DNA of 64,000 nt, taken from positions 5,084,001-5,148,000 of the forward strand of contig NZ_BAABKV010000001.1 in assembly GCF_039544005.1 (NCBI RefSeq), given 5' to 3'. The stretch comes from Kitasatospora paranensis (GTDB lineage Bacteria > Actinomycetota > Actinomycetes > Streptomycetales > Streptomycetaceae). Both the position numbers and the translations under genes were made by a program. A model generated the notes under the pieces. That model searched no databases, was not told the origin of the DNA, and saw only the letters and a program-made list of their open reading frames with translations. Positions 1 through 8,614 of the stretch are shown here, piece by piece (positions within the stretch are counted from its first letter, which is position 1; the number at the start of each line of letters is the position of its first letter).

Positions 1-1
1 C

Positions 2-379
2 TACGCCGCGTACACCGGCTCCGACCGCCACCGCACCGCTGCCGAACGGGCCCTGGGCATCGTGGGCGCGCTCGCCGGCCGGGCCCCGCGCTTCATCGGC
101 TGGGGCCTCGCCGTCGCGGAGGCCCTGATCGACGGGCCGCGCGAGGTCGCCGTGGTCGGCCCCGCCGGCGACCCGGCCACCGCAGCACTGCACCGCACCG
201 CGCTGCTCGCCACCGCCCCCGGCGCCGTCGTCGCCGTCGGCGAGCCGGGCACCGCCGACGTCCCGCTGCTGGCCGACCGGCCCCTGCTGGACGGGCGGCC
301 CGCCGCGTACGTCTGCCAGCACTTCAGCTGCGACGCACCGACCGCGGACCCGGCCGAACTGGCCGAGCGCCTGCGGTAG
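2..379 (+). CDS. C-terminal part of a thioredoxin-domain (DUF255/YyaL-type) protein
   Basis: Only the last 125 codons lie in the window; the reading frame is open from the left edge, so the start is outside. The tail has the features I associate with the C-terminus of YyaL/SSP411-type proteins: a segment ending in a helix that reads as REVAVVG, a run of alternating small residues, and a terminal block with YVCQHFSC near the end, where this family carries a conserved cysteine-containing motif. Family members are large cytosolic proteins with an N-terminal thioredoxin fold and a six-hairpin glycosidase-like body; their physiological role is not established. The assignment rests on the C-terminal motif only. 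Confidence 0.7.
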   Translation, partial: YAAYTGSDRHRTAAERALGIVGALAGRAPRFIGWGLAVAEALIDGPREVAVVGPAGDPATAALHRTALLATAPGAVVAVGEPGTADVPLLADRPLLDGRPAAYVCQHFSCDAPTADPAELAERLR

Positions 380-435
380 CGCGCGGGCGGCCCGCGGCCG
401 GGCAGGTCCCGGCACCGGGGTCTGCCGGGCGGGCC

Positions 436-1365
436 CTACTCCCAGTCCCAGCCGATGCCGAGCAGGCAGGGGGTCAGCCCGGTGGCCACGAGATGGACGC
501 TGCCGTGGCCGTCGAGCGTCAGCTCCTCCGTCTCGTACGGCTGCTCGCCGGGGGTGCGCACGGCGAAGCGGAAGCAGCGGACGGGCAGGGCGGCCGGGTC
601 GAAGGTGAGCTGGAGGACGTACTGCCCGGCGCCGGAGTTGAAGCCGCGGACGTACTCGCTGCTCGGGGTCGCGGTCGGCGCGTCGTCGAAGCCGTAGCCC
701 AGCAGGTGGGTGTCGCCGGCGCTGAGGCGGCGGTCCAGGAGGAGTTCGGCGACCAGCAGCCGGGCGGCGGGGTCGCGGCGGATCCGGCCCGGGCGGCAGT
801 TCTCCTCGGCCCGGACGACCACGTGGCCGATGTCCGCCCCCGGGTCGCCCTGGTGCAGGGCGAGGTAGCGGTCGATGCCGTCACGGTGGGCCCGCAGGGC
901 GTGCTGCGAGTCGCGCCGCAGCAGTTGGCGGTCGGGGCCGATCCGGATCCGCTCGATGTGCACCAGGGTGTGCAGCCCGGTGTCGGGCGGCCCGGCGATG
1001 GTGGCCAGCAGGTCGTCGACGGCCGACGGGTTCCCGATCAGGTCGCGGTAGGGGAGGGTGACCGGGCCGGCCGGCTCGGCGACGGTGCGGCGCGGGCCGA
1101 GCAACCGGGTCAGCGAGTGCTCGGGCAGCTCCAGCACCTCCTCCAGGGCTCTGACGGCGCGCAGCGACTCGGCTCTCTCGGGCCGCCGCCGGCCCTGCTG
1201 CCAGTAACTGAGGCTGGTCACGCCGACGTGGACGCCGCGCTGGGCGAGGCGCTGCTGGACCCGTTGGAGGGCGAGGCCGCGGGCGGCGATCGCGGCCCGC
1301 AGCGCGAGGTGGAACGGGCCGGTGCGGAGGACGGACGCGAGCTCGGGCTGGACGGTCTGCTGCAT
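436..1365 (-). CDS. XRE-like helix-turn-helix protein
   Basis: A 309-residue protein whose first 90 residues look like a cryptic helix-turn-helix domain: a helix rich in Ala/Arg, then an Ala-Gln-Arg-Gly turn and SYWQQGRRRPER, which resembles the recognition region of XRE-type regulators. The remaining 200 residues have no motif I recognise; they are soluble, with no membrane segment or signal peptide. The ATG at 1365 is preceded by GGGAGG at proper spacing, so this start is well supported. The gene is divergent from the secreted peptidase gene at 1605 with a 239-base gap, so it could control that operon, but this is inference from position only. A DNA-binding role is likely; targets are unknown. 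Confidence 0.75.
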   Translation of the reverse strand: MQQTVQPELASVLRTGPFHLALRAAIAARGLALQRVQQRLAQRGVHVGVTSLSYWQQGRRRPERAESLRAVRALEEVLELPEHSLTRLLGPRRTVAEPAGPVTLPYRDLIGNPSAVDDLLATIAGPPDTGLHTLVHIERIRIGPDRQLLRRDSQHALRAHRDGIDRYLALHQGDPGADIGHVVVRAEENCRPGRIRRDPAARLLVAELLLDRRLSAGDTHLLGYGFDDAPTATPSSEYVRGFNSGAGQYVLQLTFDPAALPVRCFRFAVRTPGEQPYETEELTLDGHGSVHLVATGLTPCLLGIGWDWE

Positions 1366-1604
1366 GGCTACCTCCCGGATGACCGTGAATATTCACACCT
1401 TGCGGCGGCGGTGTCATCAGGGCGGGGGCCGCGCCGCTGGTCGCGGCGGGCGGCATTCACATCCGGAAGGCCTCGTTCACTCTCCACCGGCCTTGCGCTG
1501 CAAGCGCGTTGACCCTGGCCAGGGCCGGCCGGATGCTCTTCGCACCGCGTCCGGACGCGCACCCCCACAGCCTCTTCCTTCGCCCCGCATGGAGGAACCC
1601 CCAC

Positions 1605-2186
1605 ATGCCAACTCCCCGGACCCGCCTGCGCCGTGCGTTCGCCGCACTGGTGCTGGGCGTCCTGGTACCGGCCCTGACGCTGACCGCCGGCGCCCCGGCC
1701 CAGGCCGCCTCGAAGATCCTCAACATCACGATGCAACAGCAGCAGCAGGACAACTGGTGCTGGGCCGCGAGCGGCGACACGATCGCCTCCTACTACGGCT
1801 ACGGCTACAGCCAGAACCAGTTCTGCAACCTCGCGTTCGGCCGGTCGCTCGACAGCAGCTGCCCCAACAGCCAGGCGACCCTCGGCGACGTGCAGAACGC
1901 CGTCGCCCGGATCGGCATCAGCACCGGCCGGTACGTCACCGGCTACCTGTCCTACGCCACCGTGCAGGGCGAGGTGAACGCCGGACGGCCGATGGAGACC
2001 CGCATCCAGTGGTCCTCCGGCGGCGGCCACATGCTCGTGCTGTACGGCTACGACACCGCGAACAACTGGGTCTACTGGGGCGACCCGTGGCCGTCCGACT
2101 ACCGCTACAACTGGGCGGACTACCGGTACTACGTCGACAACGGATCGTTCTCCTGGACCCACTCCCTGTACCGGATCGGCGCGTGA
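1605..2186 (+). CDS. Secreted C39-like papain-fold cysteine peptidase
   Basis: A 193-residue exported protein. Residues 1-31 form a signal peptide with an arginine-rich start, a hydrophobic core and an AQA cleavage motif. The mature protein begins with a Gln-rich stretch, then DNWCWAAS, the typical active-site cysteine context of the C39-like/papain-like cysteine peptidases, followed about 90 residues later by GGGHMLVLYGYD, which supplies the catalytic histidine. The ATG at 1605 is chosen because GGAGGA sits eight bases upstream; a longer open frame to 1509 lacks this. The stop is 11 bases before the next ATG, so the two genes probably form an operon. The substrate is unknown; a role in extracellular protein or peptide processing is inferred from the fold. 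Confidence 0.85.
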   Translation: MPTPRTRLRRAFAALVLGVLVPALTLTAGAPAQAASKILNITMQQQQQDNWCWAASGDTIASYYGYGYSQNQFCNLAFGRSLDSSCPNSQATLGDVQNAVARIGISTGRYVTGYLSYATVQGEVNAGRPMETRIQWSSGGGHMLVLYGYDTANNWVYWGDPWPSDYRYNWADYRYYVDNGSFSWTHSLYRIGA

Positions 2187-2197
2187 GGACGGCAGCC

Positions 2198-3034
2198 ATG
2201 ACCGCATTCCCGAGATACCTCGCCACCGTCCTGCTCGCCGTGGCCGTCGGCGTCGCGGCCGCCCCGCTCGCGCTGGCCGCCGACGGCGCCGGTGCGGCCC
2301 CCGAGCCGATCGCCGGGGCGGACCTCGCCGCGGCCCGGACGGCCGCCCGGGAACCCGCCGTGCTCGACCGGGTCGGGCACTTCTTCGCCCGCGGCGGCAT
2401 CGCCCCCAACCGCCCGCCGGCGATCAGCCCGGCCGACGAGAACCGTGCCGCCGCCGCTGCCGCCCCGCAACTGGCCGGGGACACCGTCGCCGTCTACACC
2501 CTGAACGCCGGCTTCGTGACCGGCACCGCCGGGGCGCCGGTCGCCCGGGTCGACTTCGTGGCCAGCAAGGCGGTCGCCGCGGACGGCCGGACGGCCTCCG
2601 TGTGGACGGTCCGCGACGGCACCGGCTGGCGGGTGGTGAACATCGCCTCCGGCGGCGACGAGGTGGACTACCCGGCCAAGGCCGCCGCGGGCGGTGGCGG
2701 CACCGCCTTCCGCGAACCGCAGATCAACGCCTGGTACGTGCTGCGCGGCGACCGGGTGCTGCCGCTGGACGACGAGGCCGTCCGCTCGGTGGGCGCGTCC
2801 GGGGTCACGCTGGCGGCCTACCGGCAGCTGGTGCACCGCCGCTACGGCGACAAGCTGCCCGGGTCGGCCTACGACCGGGCGGGTGAGGGCGGCGGCTACG
2901 CGCCCGGGTCCGCGTCCGGGGCCGCGCCGGAGGGCGGGGCGGGCGCGGTGCCCGCAGTGGCGGGCGCCGTCCTGGGCGTGGCCGCGCTGGTGGGGGCCGG
3001 CGCGGCCGTCCGCCGCAGGACGGCCCGGAGGTAG
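2198..3034 (+). CDS. Exported, C-terminally membrane-anchored protein, partner of the C39-like peptidase
   Basis: A 278-residue protein of unrecognised family. It has a signal peptide (about residues 1-27, ending ALAA), a soluble extracellular body of about 210 residues, a Gly/Ala-rich linker, and a C-terminal hydrophobic helix followed by Arg-rich residues, giving a type I membrane topology. It begins 11 bases after the peptidase stop and so is very likely co-transcribed and translationally coupled. The pairing of a secreted cysteine peptidase with an anchored companion suggests a propeptide-like, inhibitor-like or docking role; nothing in the sequence settles which. A strong inverted repeat follows the stop. 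Confidence 0.7.
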   Translation: MTAFPRYLATVLLAVAVGVAAAPLALAADGAGAAPEPIAGADLAAARTAAREPAVLDRVGHFFARGGIAPNRPPAISPADENRAAAAAAPQLAGDTVAVYTLNAGFVTGTAGAPVARVDFVASKAVAADGRTASVWTVRDGTGWRVVNIASGGDEVDYPAKAAAGGGGTAFREPQINAWYVLRGDRVLPLDDEAVRSVGASGVTLAAYRQLVHRRYGDKLPGSAYDRAGEGGGYAPGSASGAAPEGGAGAVPAVAGAVLGVAALVGAGAAVRRRTARR

Positions 3035-3063
3035 GGCGCAGCCGCGCGTCCCGCGCGGCAGGT

Positions 3064-3095
3064 ACGGCCCGGTGGTCGGCGGACCACCGGGCCGT
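3064..3095 (+). terminator. Rho-independent-type hairpin after the peptidase operon
   Basis: Perfect 14-bp inverted repeat (3064-3077 with 3082-3095) with a 4-base loop, 30 bases after the stop of the anchored partner gene. There is no U-tract, which is usual for Streptomyces terminators. Confidence 0.75.
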
Positions 3096-3269
3096 CCGCA
3101 TGCCCACGGCCCTGCCCTGGTGGCACGGGACGGCCCGGAGGATGCCTCGACCGGGTCTGCACGCGGATTTGATGCAACGTTGATCCGCCGTTCGCCTCGC
3201 AACGCGCTGGACATGTCACCGTAGGTGGGGAGATATCTGACGGTCGGTCACCTGACGGGAGGCGAGGCG

Positions 3270-3527
3270 ATGGCGTCGAGGGACGCGCAGTTCTGGGGCG
3301 GAGTGGTGGTGGTGCTCGCCGCGCTGGCCGTGGTGGCCGGCTACCTGCTCGGCGGGCCCCGCGCGGTGTGGACGGTCGCGGCGGGCGAGACCCTGCTGGT
3401 GATGGCGTACGTCGCCCGCCGCTTCCAGGCGAAGGCCCACATGCGGGCGGCCGGCGAGGGGCCCGACGCCGGGCACTGCGAGCGCTGCCGCCGGGCCCGT
3501 GAGCGCCTGGAGGCCCGGGCGCGCTGA
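3270..3527 (+). CDS. Small membrane protein with a C-terminal CxxC
   Basis: An 85-residue protein with two predicted membrane helices (about residues 8-30 and 33-50) and a basic cytoplasmic tail containing HCERC, a possible metal or redox site. The ATG at 3270 follows GGGAGGCGAGG at good spacing; the open frame extends to 3225 but the upstream start has no such site. It is convergent with the hemolysin III-type gene, separated by a shared terminator. I do not recognise the family. Confidence 0.65.
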   Translation: MASRDAQFWGGVVVVLAALAVVAGYLLGGPRAVWTVAAGETLLVMAYVARRFQAKAHMRAAGEGPDAGHCERCRRARERLEARAR

Positions 3528-3544
3528 GCCGCGCCCGGGCGGGC

Positions 3545-3575
3545 CCGCCTCCCGGCCCCGAGGGCCGGGAGGCGG
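3545..3575. terminator. Bidirectional hairpin between convergent genes
   Basis: Perfect 14-bp inverted repeat (3545-3558 with 3562-3575) with a 3-base loop, lying between the convergent stops at 3527 and 3584. Confidence 0.75.
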
Positions 3576-3583
3576 AGGGCGGG

Positions 3584-4278
3584 TCAGGCGGCGGCGCTGT
3601 AGGCGACGATCGAGACGCCGACGTACTGCACCACGAAGGCCCCGAGAGTGAAGGCGTGGAACACCTCGTGGAAGCCGAACCGGAGCGGTGACGGGTTCGG
3701 CCGCTTGAGGCCGTACACGATCCCGCCGAGGCTGTAGAGGCCGCCGCCGACGATCATCAGGGTCAGCACCGCCGCGCCGCCGGTGTGCAGGAAGTCCGGC
3801 AGGAAGAAGGCGGCCGCCCACCCGAGCGCGAGGTAGACCGGGGTGTAGAGCCAGCGCGGCGCGCCGACCCAGAACACCCGGAAGGCGATCCCCAGCAGGG
3901 CGCCGCCCCACACCGCCCAGAGCAGCAGCTGCCGGCTGGCGCCGTGCAGCAGCAGGATGGTGAACGGGGTGTAGGTGCCCGCGATGATCAGGAAGATGTT
4001 GGCGTGGTCGAGGCGGCGCAGCACGGCCTCGCCCCGCGCGCCCCAGGTGAACCGGTGGTAGACCGCGCTCACGCCGAAGAGCATCCAGGCACTCACCGAA
4101 TAGACGGTGCAGGCGATGCGGGCGGCGGTGGAGTCGGCCAGGCAGATCAGGACGATTCCGGCGGCCACCGAGGCGGGGAACATGCCGGCGTGCAGCCAGC
4201 CGCGCCACGTGGGCTTCACCGGCTCGAAGTCCGGGTCGGGGCCGGGCCGGCGGCCGTGGCAGTGAGGTCCGCAGTCAT
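3584..4278 (-). CDS. Hemolysin III / TrhA-family membrane protein (start interrupted by a one-base frameshift)
   Basis: Seven-transmembrane protein of the hemolysin III (YqfA/PAQR-like) family. Diagnostic features are the early SAVYHR, the LDHANIFLIIAGTYTPF segment and the late FHEVFHAF, which carry the conserved histidines and serine/aspartate of the metal-dependent hydrolase-like superfamily. The uninterrupted frame begins only at a weak GTG (4219). An ATG at 4278 opens MTADLTATAAGPAP in the other frame, and adding one C to the run at 4238-4241 joins it to DPDFEPVKPTW, giving a normal N-terminus of 231 residues. I annotate the joined gene; the one-base loss fits the error pattern seen throughout this window. 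Function in membrane homeostasis is family knowledge, not proven. Confidence 0.8.
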
Positions 4279-4550
4279 GCGCGACATCTTACGGAACCGT
4301 AGGTTACCGACAAGTAGTCAGTGGCGCGTGTCACTTTTGGACGTTCTGGAGTGTTAGCCAGGTCTCATCCCCGGGTTGCGTGCGGCCGGAATCGTCCATC
4401 TGCCTCCGAATAACCTGCCGAAATGTCGTAAGGATTCGATTTCCTAGGACAGATTGCACGTATAGGGGGTGGTGTCCGGAGCTACGGTGTAACCACCCTC
4501 AACCCCCGCGATGCCGTCTCCTGGACGAGATGGTGTGAAACGGAGCGATC
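4279..4550. promoter_or_regulatory. Divergent promoter region between hemolysin III gene and pckG
   Basis: A 272-base non-coding interval that is visibly more A/T-rich than its surroundings, especially 4300-4350 and 4400-4470. It must hold the promoters of both flanking genes. I could not pick out a convincing -35/-10 pair or operator. Confidence 0.5.
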
Positions 4551-6376
4551 GTGTCGATCGAGAACTCTGCGCTCGCCGAGACCGTGCCGACCCGCCACAA
4601 GCGCCTGCTGGCCTGGGTCGCCGAGATCGCCGAGCTGACCCAGCCCGACCGCATCGAGTGGTGCGACGGCTCGGAGGCGGAGTACCAGCGCCTCGCCGAC
4701 CTGCTCGTGGCCCAGGGCACCTTCAGGAAGCTCGACTCCGAGAAGCGACCCAACTCCTACTACGCCGCGTCCGACCCGACCGACGTCGCGCGTGTCGAGG
4801 ACCGCACCTACATCTGCTCCGAGCAGGAGAAGGACGCCGGCCCGACCAACAACTGGAAGGCCCCCGCCGAGATGCGGGAGCTCTTCTCCGGTGCGGGCGG
4901 CCTGTTCCGCGGCTCGATGAAGGGCCGCACGATGTACGTCGTGCCGTTCTCCATGGGCCCGGTCGGCTCCCCGCTCGCCGCCTACGGCGTCGAGATCACC
5001 GACTCCGCCTACGTCGCCGTGTCGATGCGGGTGATGACCCGCATGGGGCAGGCCGTGCTCGACCAGCTCGGCGAGGACGGCGAGTTCGTCAAGGCCGTGC
5101 ACACCGTGGGCGCGCCGCTCGCCGAAGGCGAGGCCGACGTGCCGTGGCCCTGCAACTCCACCAAGTACATCTCGCACTTCCCGGAGACCCGCGAGATCTG
5201 GTCCTACGGCTCCGGCTACGGCGGCAACGCCCTGCTCGGCAAGAAGTGCTACGCGCTGCGGATCGCCTCCACCATGGCCCGCGACGAGGGCTGGCTGGCC
5301 GAGCACATGCTCGTCCTCAAGCTCACCCGCCGTCCGGCGAGGCCAAGTACATCGCGGCGGCCTTCCCGTCCGCCTGCGGCAAGACCAACCTCGCCATGCT
5401 CCAGCCGACGATCCCGGGCTGGAAGGTCGAGACGATCGGCGACGACATCGCCTGGATGCGCTTCGGCGCCGACGGCCGCCTCTACGCCATCAACCCGGAG
5501 GCCGGCTTCTTCGGCGTCGCCCCCGGCACCGGCACGGACACCAACGCCAACGCGATCGAGACCCTCTGGGGCAACACGGTCTTCACCAACGTCGCGCTCA
5601 CCGACGACGGCGACGTCTGGTGGGAGGGCCTCACCGACGAGGCGCCGGCGCACCTCACCGACTGGCGCGGCAACGACTGGACGCCCGCGTCCGGCACCCC
5701 GGCCGCCCACCCCAACGCGCGGTTCGCCGTCCCGGCCGCGCAGTGCCCGACCATCGCCCCCGAGTGGGAGGACCCGGCGGGTGTGCCGATCTCGGCCATC
5801 CTGTTCGGCGGCCGCCGGGCCACCGCCGTCCCGCTGGTGACCGAGTCCTTCGACTGGCAGCACGGCGTCTTCCTCGGTGCGAACATCGCCTCCGAGAAGA
5901 CCGCCGCCCAGGAGGGCACCGTCGGCGAGCTGCGCCGCGACCCGTTCGCGATGCTGCCGTTCTGCGGCTACAACATGGGTGACTACTTCGGCCACTGGCT
6001 GAAGCTCGGCGCGCAGGCCGACGCCGACAAGCTGCCGAAGATCTACTACGTCAACTGGTTCCGCAAGAACAGCGCCGGCAAGTTCGTCTGGCCGGGCTTC
6101 GGCGAGAACAGCCGCGTGCTCAAGTGGGTCGTGGAGCGGCTGGAGGGCACCGGCAAGGGCGTCGAGACCCCGATCGGCGTGCTGCCCGAGGTCGACGGCT
6201 TCGACCTGTCGGGCCTCGACATCCCGCAGGCCGACGTCGACCTGCTGTTCTCCGTCGACGCCGACATCTGGCGCCAGGAGGCCGCGCTCGTCCCGTCCCA
6301 CCTGGAGCTGTTCGGTGAGCACACGCCCACCGAGCTCTGGGACGAGTACCGCGCGCTGGTGAAGCGACTGGGCTGA
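4551..6376 (+). CDS. pckG: GTP-dependent phosphoenolpyruvate carboxykinase (one-base frameshift near 5327)
   Basis: Catalyses oxaloacetate + GTP to phosphoenolpyruvate + CO2 + GDP, the entry step of gluconeogenesis, in the cytosol. The joined product is about 608 residues, the usual length for the GTP-dependent family. The N-terminal half carries the substrate-binding region (YVVPFSMGP, and GGNALLGKKCYALRIAS); the second half has the P-loop with the hyper-reactive cysteine (FPSACGKTN), the metal/nucleotide motifs (ETIGDDIAWM) and NPEAGFFGVAPGT. The GTG at 4551 follows GGAG. The frame breaks at the CCC at 5326-5328: one additional C restores LTPPSGEAKYI, so the gene is probably intact in the organism. 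Neighbours on either side are unrelated and it appears to be a single-gene transcript. Confidence 0.95.
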
Positions 6377-6387
6377 CGCCCGACGCG

Positions 6388-6464
6388 GACGGCCGGAGCC
6401 CCGGCCGGACGATCTCCCACCCCGACCAGCGCGGGGGATCGTCCGGATCGGGACTCCGGCCGTC
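6388..6464. terminator. Long stem-loop between convergent pckG and aminotransferase genes
   Basis: Two nested inverted repeats: outer arms of 11 bp (6388-6398 with 6454-6464) and an inner pair around CCGGACGATC/GATCGTCCGG. It lies between the convergent stops and can serve both strands. Confidence 0.65.
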
Positions 6465-6494
6465 GGCGTTCGCCCGTCCGGAACCGGCAGGGCG

Positions 6495-7709
6495 TCAGGG
6501 CTGGCTGTAGCCGCTCAGGAAGTCGCCGATGCGGGTGACCGCGTCCGCGATGTCCTCCGGGCGCGGCAGGGTGACCAGCCGGAAGTGGTCCGGGTCGGGC
6601 CAGTTGAAGCCGGTGCCCTGGACGATCAGGATCCGCTGGGAGCGCAGCAGGTCGAGCACCATCTGCGCGTCGTCCTTGATCTTGTACACCTGCGGGTCGA
6701 GCCGCGGGAAGGCGTACAGCGCGCCCTTGGGCTTCACGCAGGTGATGCCCGGGATGTCGTTCAGCAGCCGGAACGCCGTGTCCCGGGACTCCAGCAGCCG
6801 GCCGCCCGGCAGCACCAGGTCCTTGATCGACTGGCGGCCGCCGAGGGCGGCCGCGACCGCGTGCTGGGCGGGCATGTTGGCGCACAGCCGCATCGAGGCC
6901 AGCACGGTGAGGCCCTCGATGTAGCTGGCCGCGCGGTGCCGGTCGCCGGACAGCACCATCCAGCCGGAGCGGAAGCCCGCGACGCGGTACGACTTCGACA
7001 TGCCGTTGAAGGTGACGCAGAAGAGGTCCGGGGCCAGCGTCGCCAGCGGGACGTGCTCCGCGCCGTCGTAGAGGATCTTGTCGTAGATCTCGTCCGCGTA
7101 GACCACCAGCTTGTGCCGGCGGGCGATCTCGACGATGCCCTCCAGCACCTCGCGCGGGTAGACCGCGCCGGTGGGGTTGTTCGGGTTGATCACCACGATG
7201 GCGCGCGTCCGGTCGGTGACCTTGGCCTCGATGTCCCCGAGGTCCGGGTACCACTCCGACTGCTCGTCGCAGCGGTAGTGGACGGCGGTGCCGCCGGCCA
7301 GCGAGACGGAGGCCGTCCACAGCGGGTAGTCCGGCGCGGGGACGAGCACCTCGTCGCCGTCGTCGAGCAGCGCCGTCATGGCGAGCTGGATCAGCTCCGA
7401 GACCCCGTTGCCGAGGAAGACGTCCTCCACGCTCAGCCCGTGCAGGCCGCGCTCCTCGTAGTGCATCACCACCGCGCGGCGGGCCGAGAGCAGGCCCTTG
7501 GAGTCGCCGTAGCCGTGCGCGGACGAGAGGTTCCGCAGGATGTCCTGGAGGATCTCCGGCGGTGCCTCGAAGCCGAACGCGGCCGGGTTGCCGGTGTTCA
7601 GCTTCAGGATGCGGTGGCCCTGCTCCTCCAGCCGCATCGCCTCGTCGAGGACCGGTCCGCGGATGTCGTAGCAGACGTTGGCGAGCTTGCTGGACTGGAT
7701 GACCTGCAT
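6495..7709 (-). CDS. Pyridoxal-phosphate aminotransferase, alanine transaminase (AlaA) type
   Basis: A 404-residue class I/II aminotransferase. It shows NTGNPAAFGF near the N-terminus, the cofactor-stacking region (GNGVSELIQ), NPNNPTGAVY, YADEIYDKI with the aspartate that pairs with the pyridine nitrogen, and NGMSKSYRVAGFRSGW with the Schiff-base lysine in SKSY. The C-terminal VQGTGFNWP and HFRLVTLP complete the AlaA-like pattern (pyruvate/alanine:2-oxoglutarate exchange in enterobacterial AlaA). The length and motif set are complete. It stands alone; substrate choice is inferred from similarity to AlaA rather than read from the sequence. Confidence 0.88.
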   Translation of the reverse strand: MQVIQSSKLANVCYDIRGPVLDEAMRLEEQGHRILKLNTGNPAAFGFEAPPEILQDILRNLSSAHGYGDSKGLLSARRAVVMHYEERGLHGLSVEDVFLGNGVSELIQLAMTALLDDGDEVLVPAPDYPLWTASVSLAGGTAVHYRCDEQSEWYPDLGDIEAKVTDRTRAIVVINPNNPTGAVYPREVLEGIVEIARRHKLVVYADEIYDKILYDGAEHVPLATLAPDLFCVTFNGMSKSYRVAGFRSGWMVLSGDRHRAASYIEGLTVLASMRLCANMPAQHAVAAALGGRQSIKDLVLPGGRLLESRDTAFRLLNDIPGITCVKPKGALYAFPRLDPQVYKIKDDAQMVLDLLRSQRILIVQGTGFNWPDPDHFRLVTLPRPEDIADAVTRIGDFLSGYSQP

Positions 7710-7811
7710 GCCTGCCTACTTTACGGCGCTGTTACGCGGATCATCACGTGTTCTGGGCCACAGACCCCCCGTCCTGCGCAAGGATCGGGGCGACGGACGG
7801 AGGGGGCCGTG

Positions 7812-8497
7812 ATGATCGGGCCGTGGGCCGGTGCGCTGACCGGCCTCGCCGCCGCACCCGTGCTGCGCGCAGCCGCCGTGCGGTACGCGGTGCCGTACGG
7901 CGAACCGCTGCGCCGCTGCTGTCCCGCCGGGCGCGTCGGGCGGTGGCCGACCGGGCGCTGCCCTGGCTGCGGGGACGCTTCGGCCGGCCCGCGGCCGGGC
8001 GCGGTGGAGGCGGTGGCCGTCCTGGTCGGTGTCGCGCTGGGCGCGGCGGCGGGGGCCGGGAGCGCCGCGCTGTTCTGCTGGGTCGGCGCCTTCGGCGTGC
8101 TGCTCGGCTTCGTGGACGCGGCGGTGCTGCGGCTGCCCGACGCGCTGACCCTGCCGCTGGCCGCGGGCACTGCCGTGCTGCTGCCGTTCGCCGACCACCG
8201 TCCGGCGGTGCTGCTGCGCTGCCTGCTGGCCGCGGCCGCCCTCGGCCTGCTCTACGGCGGCCTGGCGCTGGTCGTCCCGATCGGCCTCGGCGACGCCAAG
8301 CTCGCGCCGAGCCTGGGCGCGGTGCTCGGCCTGTACGGCTGGCGGGCGGTGGGCGGCGGCGTCTTCTGCGCCTTCCTGCTCGGCGGCGTGTGGGGCGCGC
8401 TGCTGCTGCTCACCCGGCGGGCCGGCCGGGGCGATGCGCTGCCGTTCGGCCCCCGCTGCTGGCCGGCGCCCTGCTGGCCGTCCTCGCCGCGGCCTGA
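7812..8497 (+). CDS. A24-family prepilin peptidase (one-base frameshift near the C-terminus)
   Basis: Polytopic membrane aspartyl protease of about 228 residues that would cleave type IV prepilin-like leader peptides at the inner face of the membrane. The two catalytic aspartates are visible in GFVDAAVLRLPD and in the signature GLGDAKL. An N-terminal cysteine-rich piece (CPGCG) resembles a reduced form of the zinc/methylation region of full-length PilD. Start: ATG 7812 with GGAGG at 7799-7803; an in-frame GTG at 7809 is an alternative. Near the end the frame is lost; one extra C in the run at 8450-8454 gives PLLAGALLAVLAAA and a stop at 8497. No pilin or pilus assembly genes are nearby, so the substrates must be encoded elsewhere. 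Confidence 0.8.
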
Positions 8498-8532
8498 CGC
8501 CCTGTCCGTCCGCCGGCGGCGGCAGATGGACG

Positions 8533-8605
8533 GGGCCCGCCGCACCCCAGCGGTGCGACGGGCCCCTCGGGTGGCCGGCCGCCCCACCCTCGGGGGCGGC
8601 CGGCC
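8533..8605. terminator. Two tandem hairpins between convergent prepilin peptidase and chitinase genes
   Basis: The first hairpin (8533-8567) has long arms with one mismatch; the second (8573-8585 with 8593-8605) has perfect 13-bp arms. Placed between the convergent stops at 8497 and 8615. Confidence 0.7.
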
Positions 8606-8614
8606 GGGTGCGGG

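Noticed and set aside
4551..6376. pckG as a true pseudogene
   Set aside because: Both halves retain every catalytic motif, and the break lies in a CCC run as in many other genes of this window; error is more likely.
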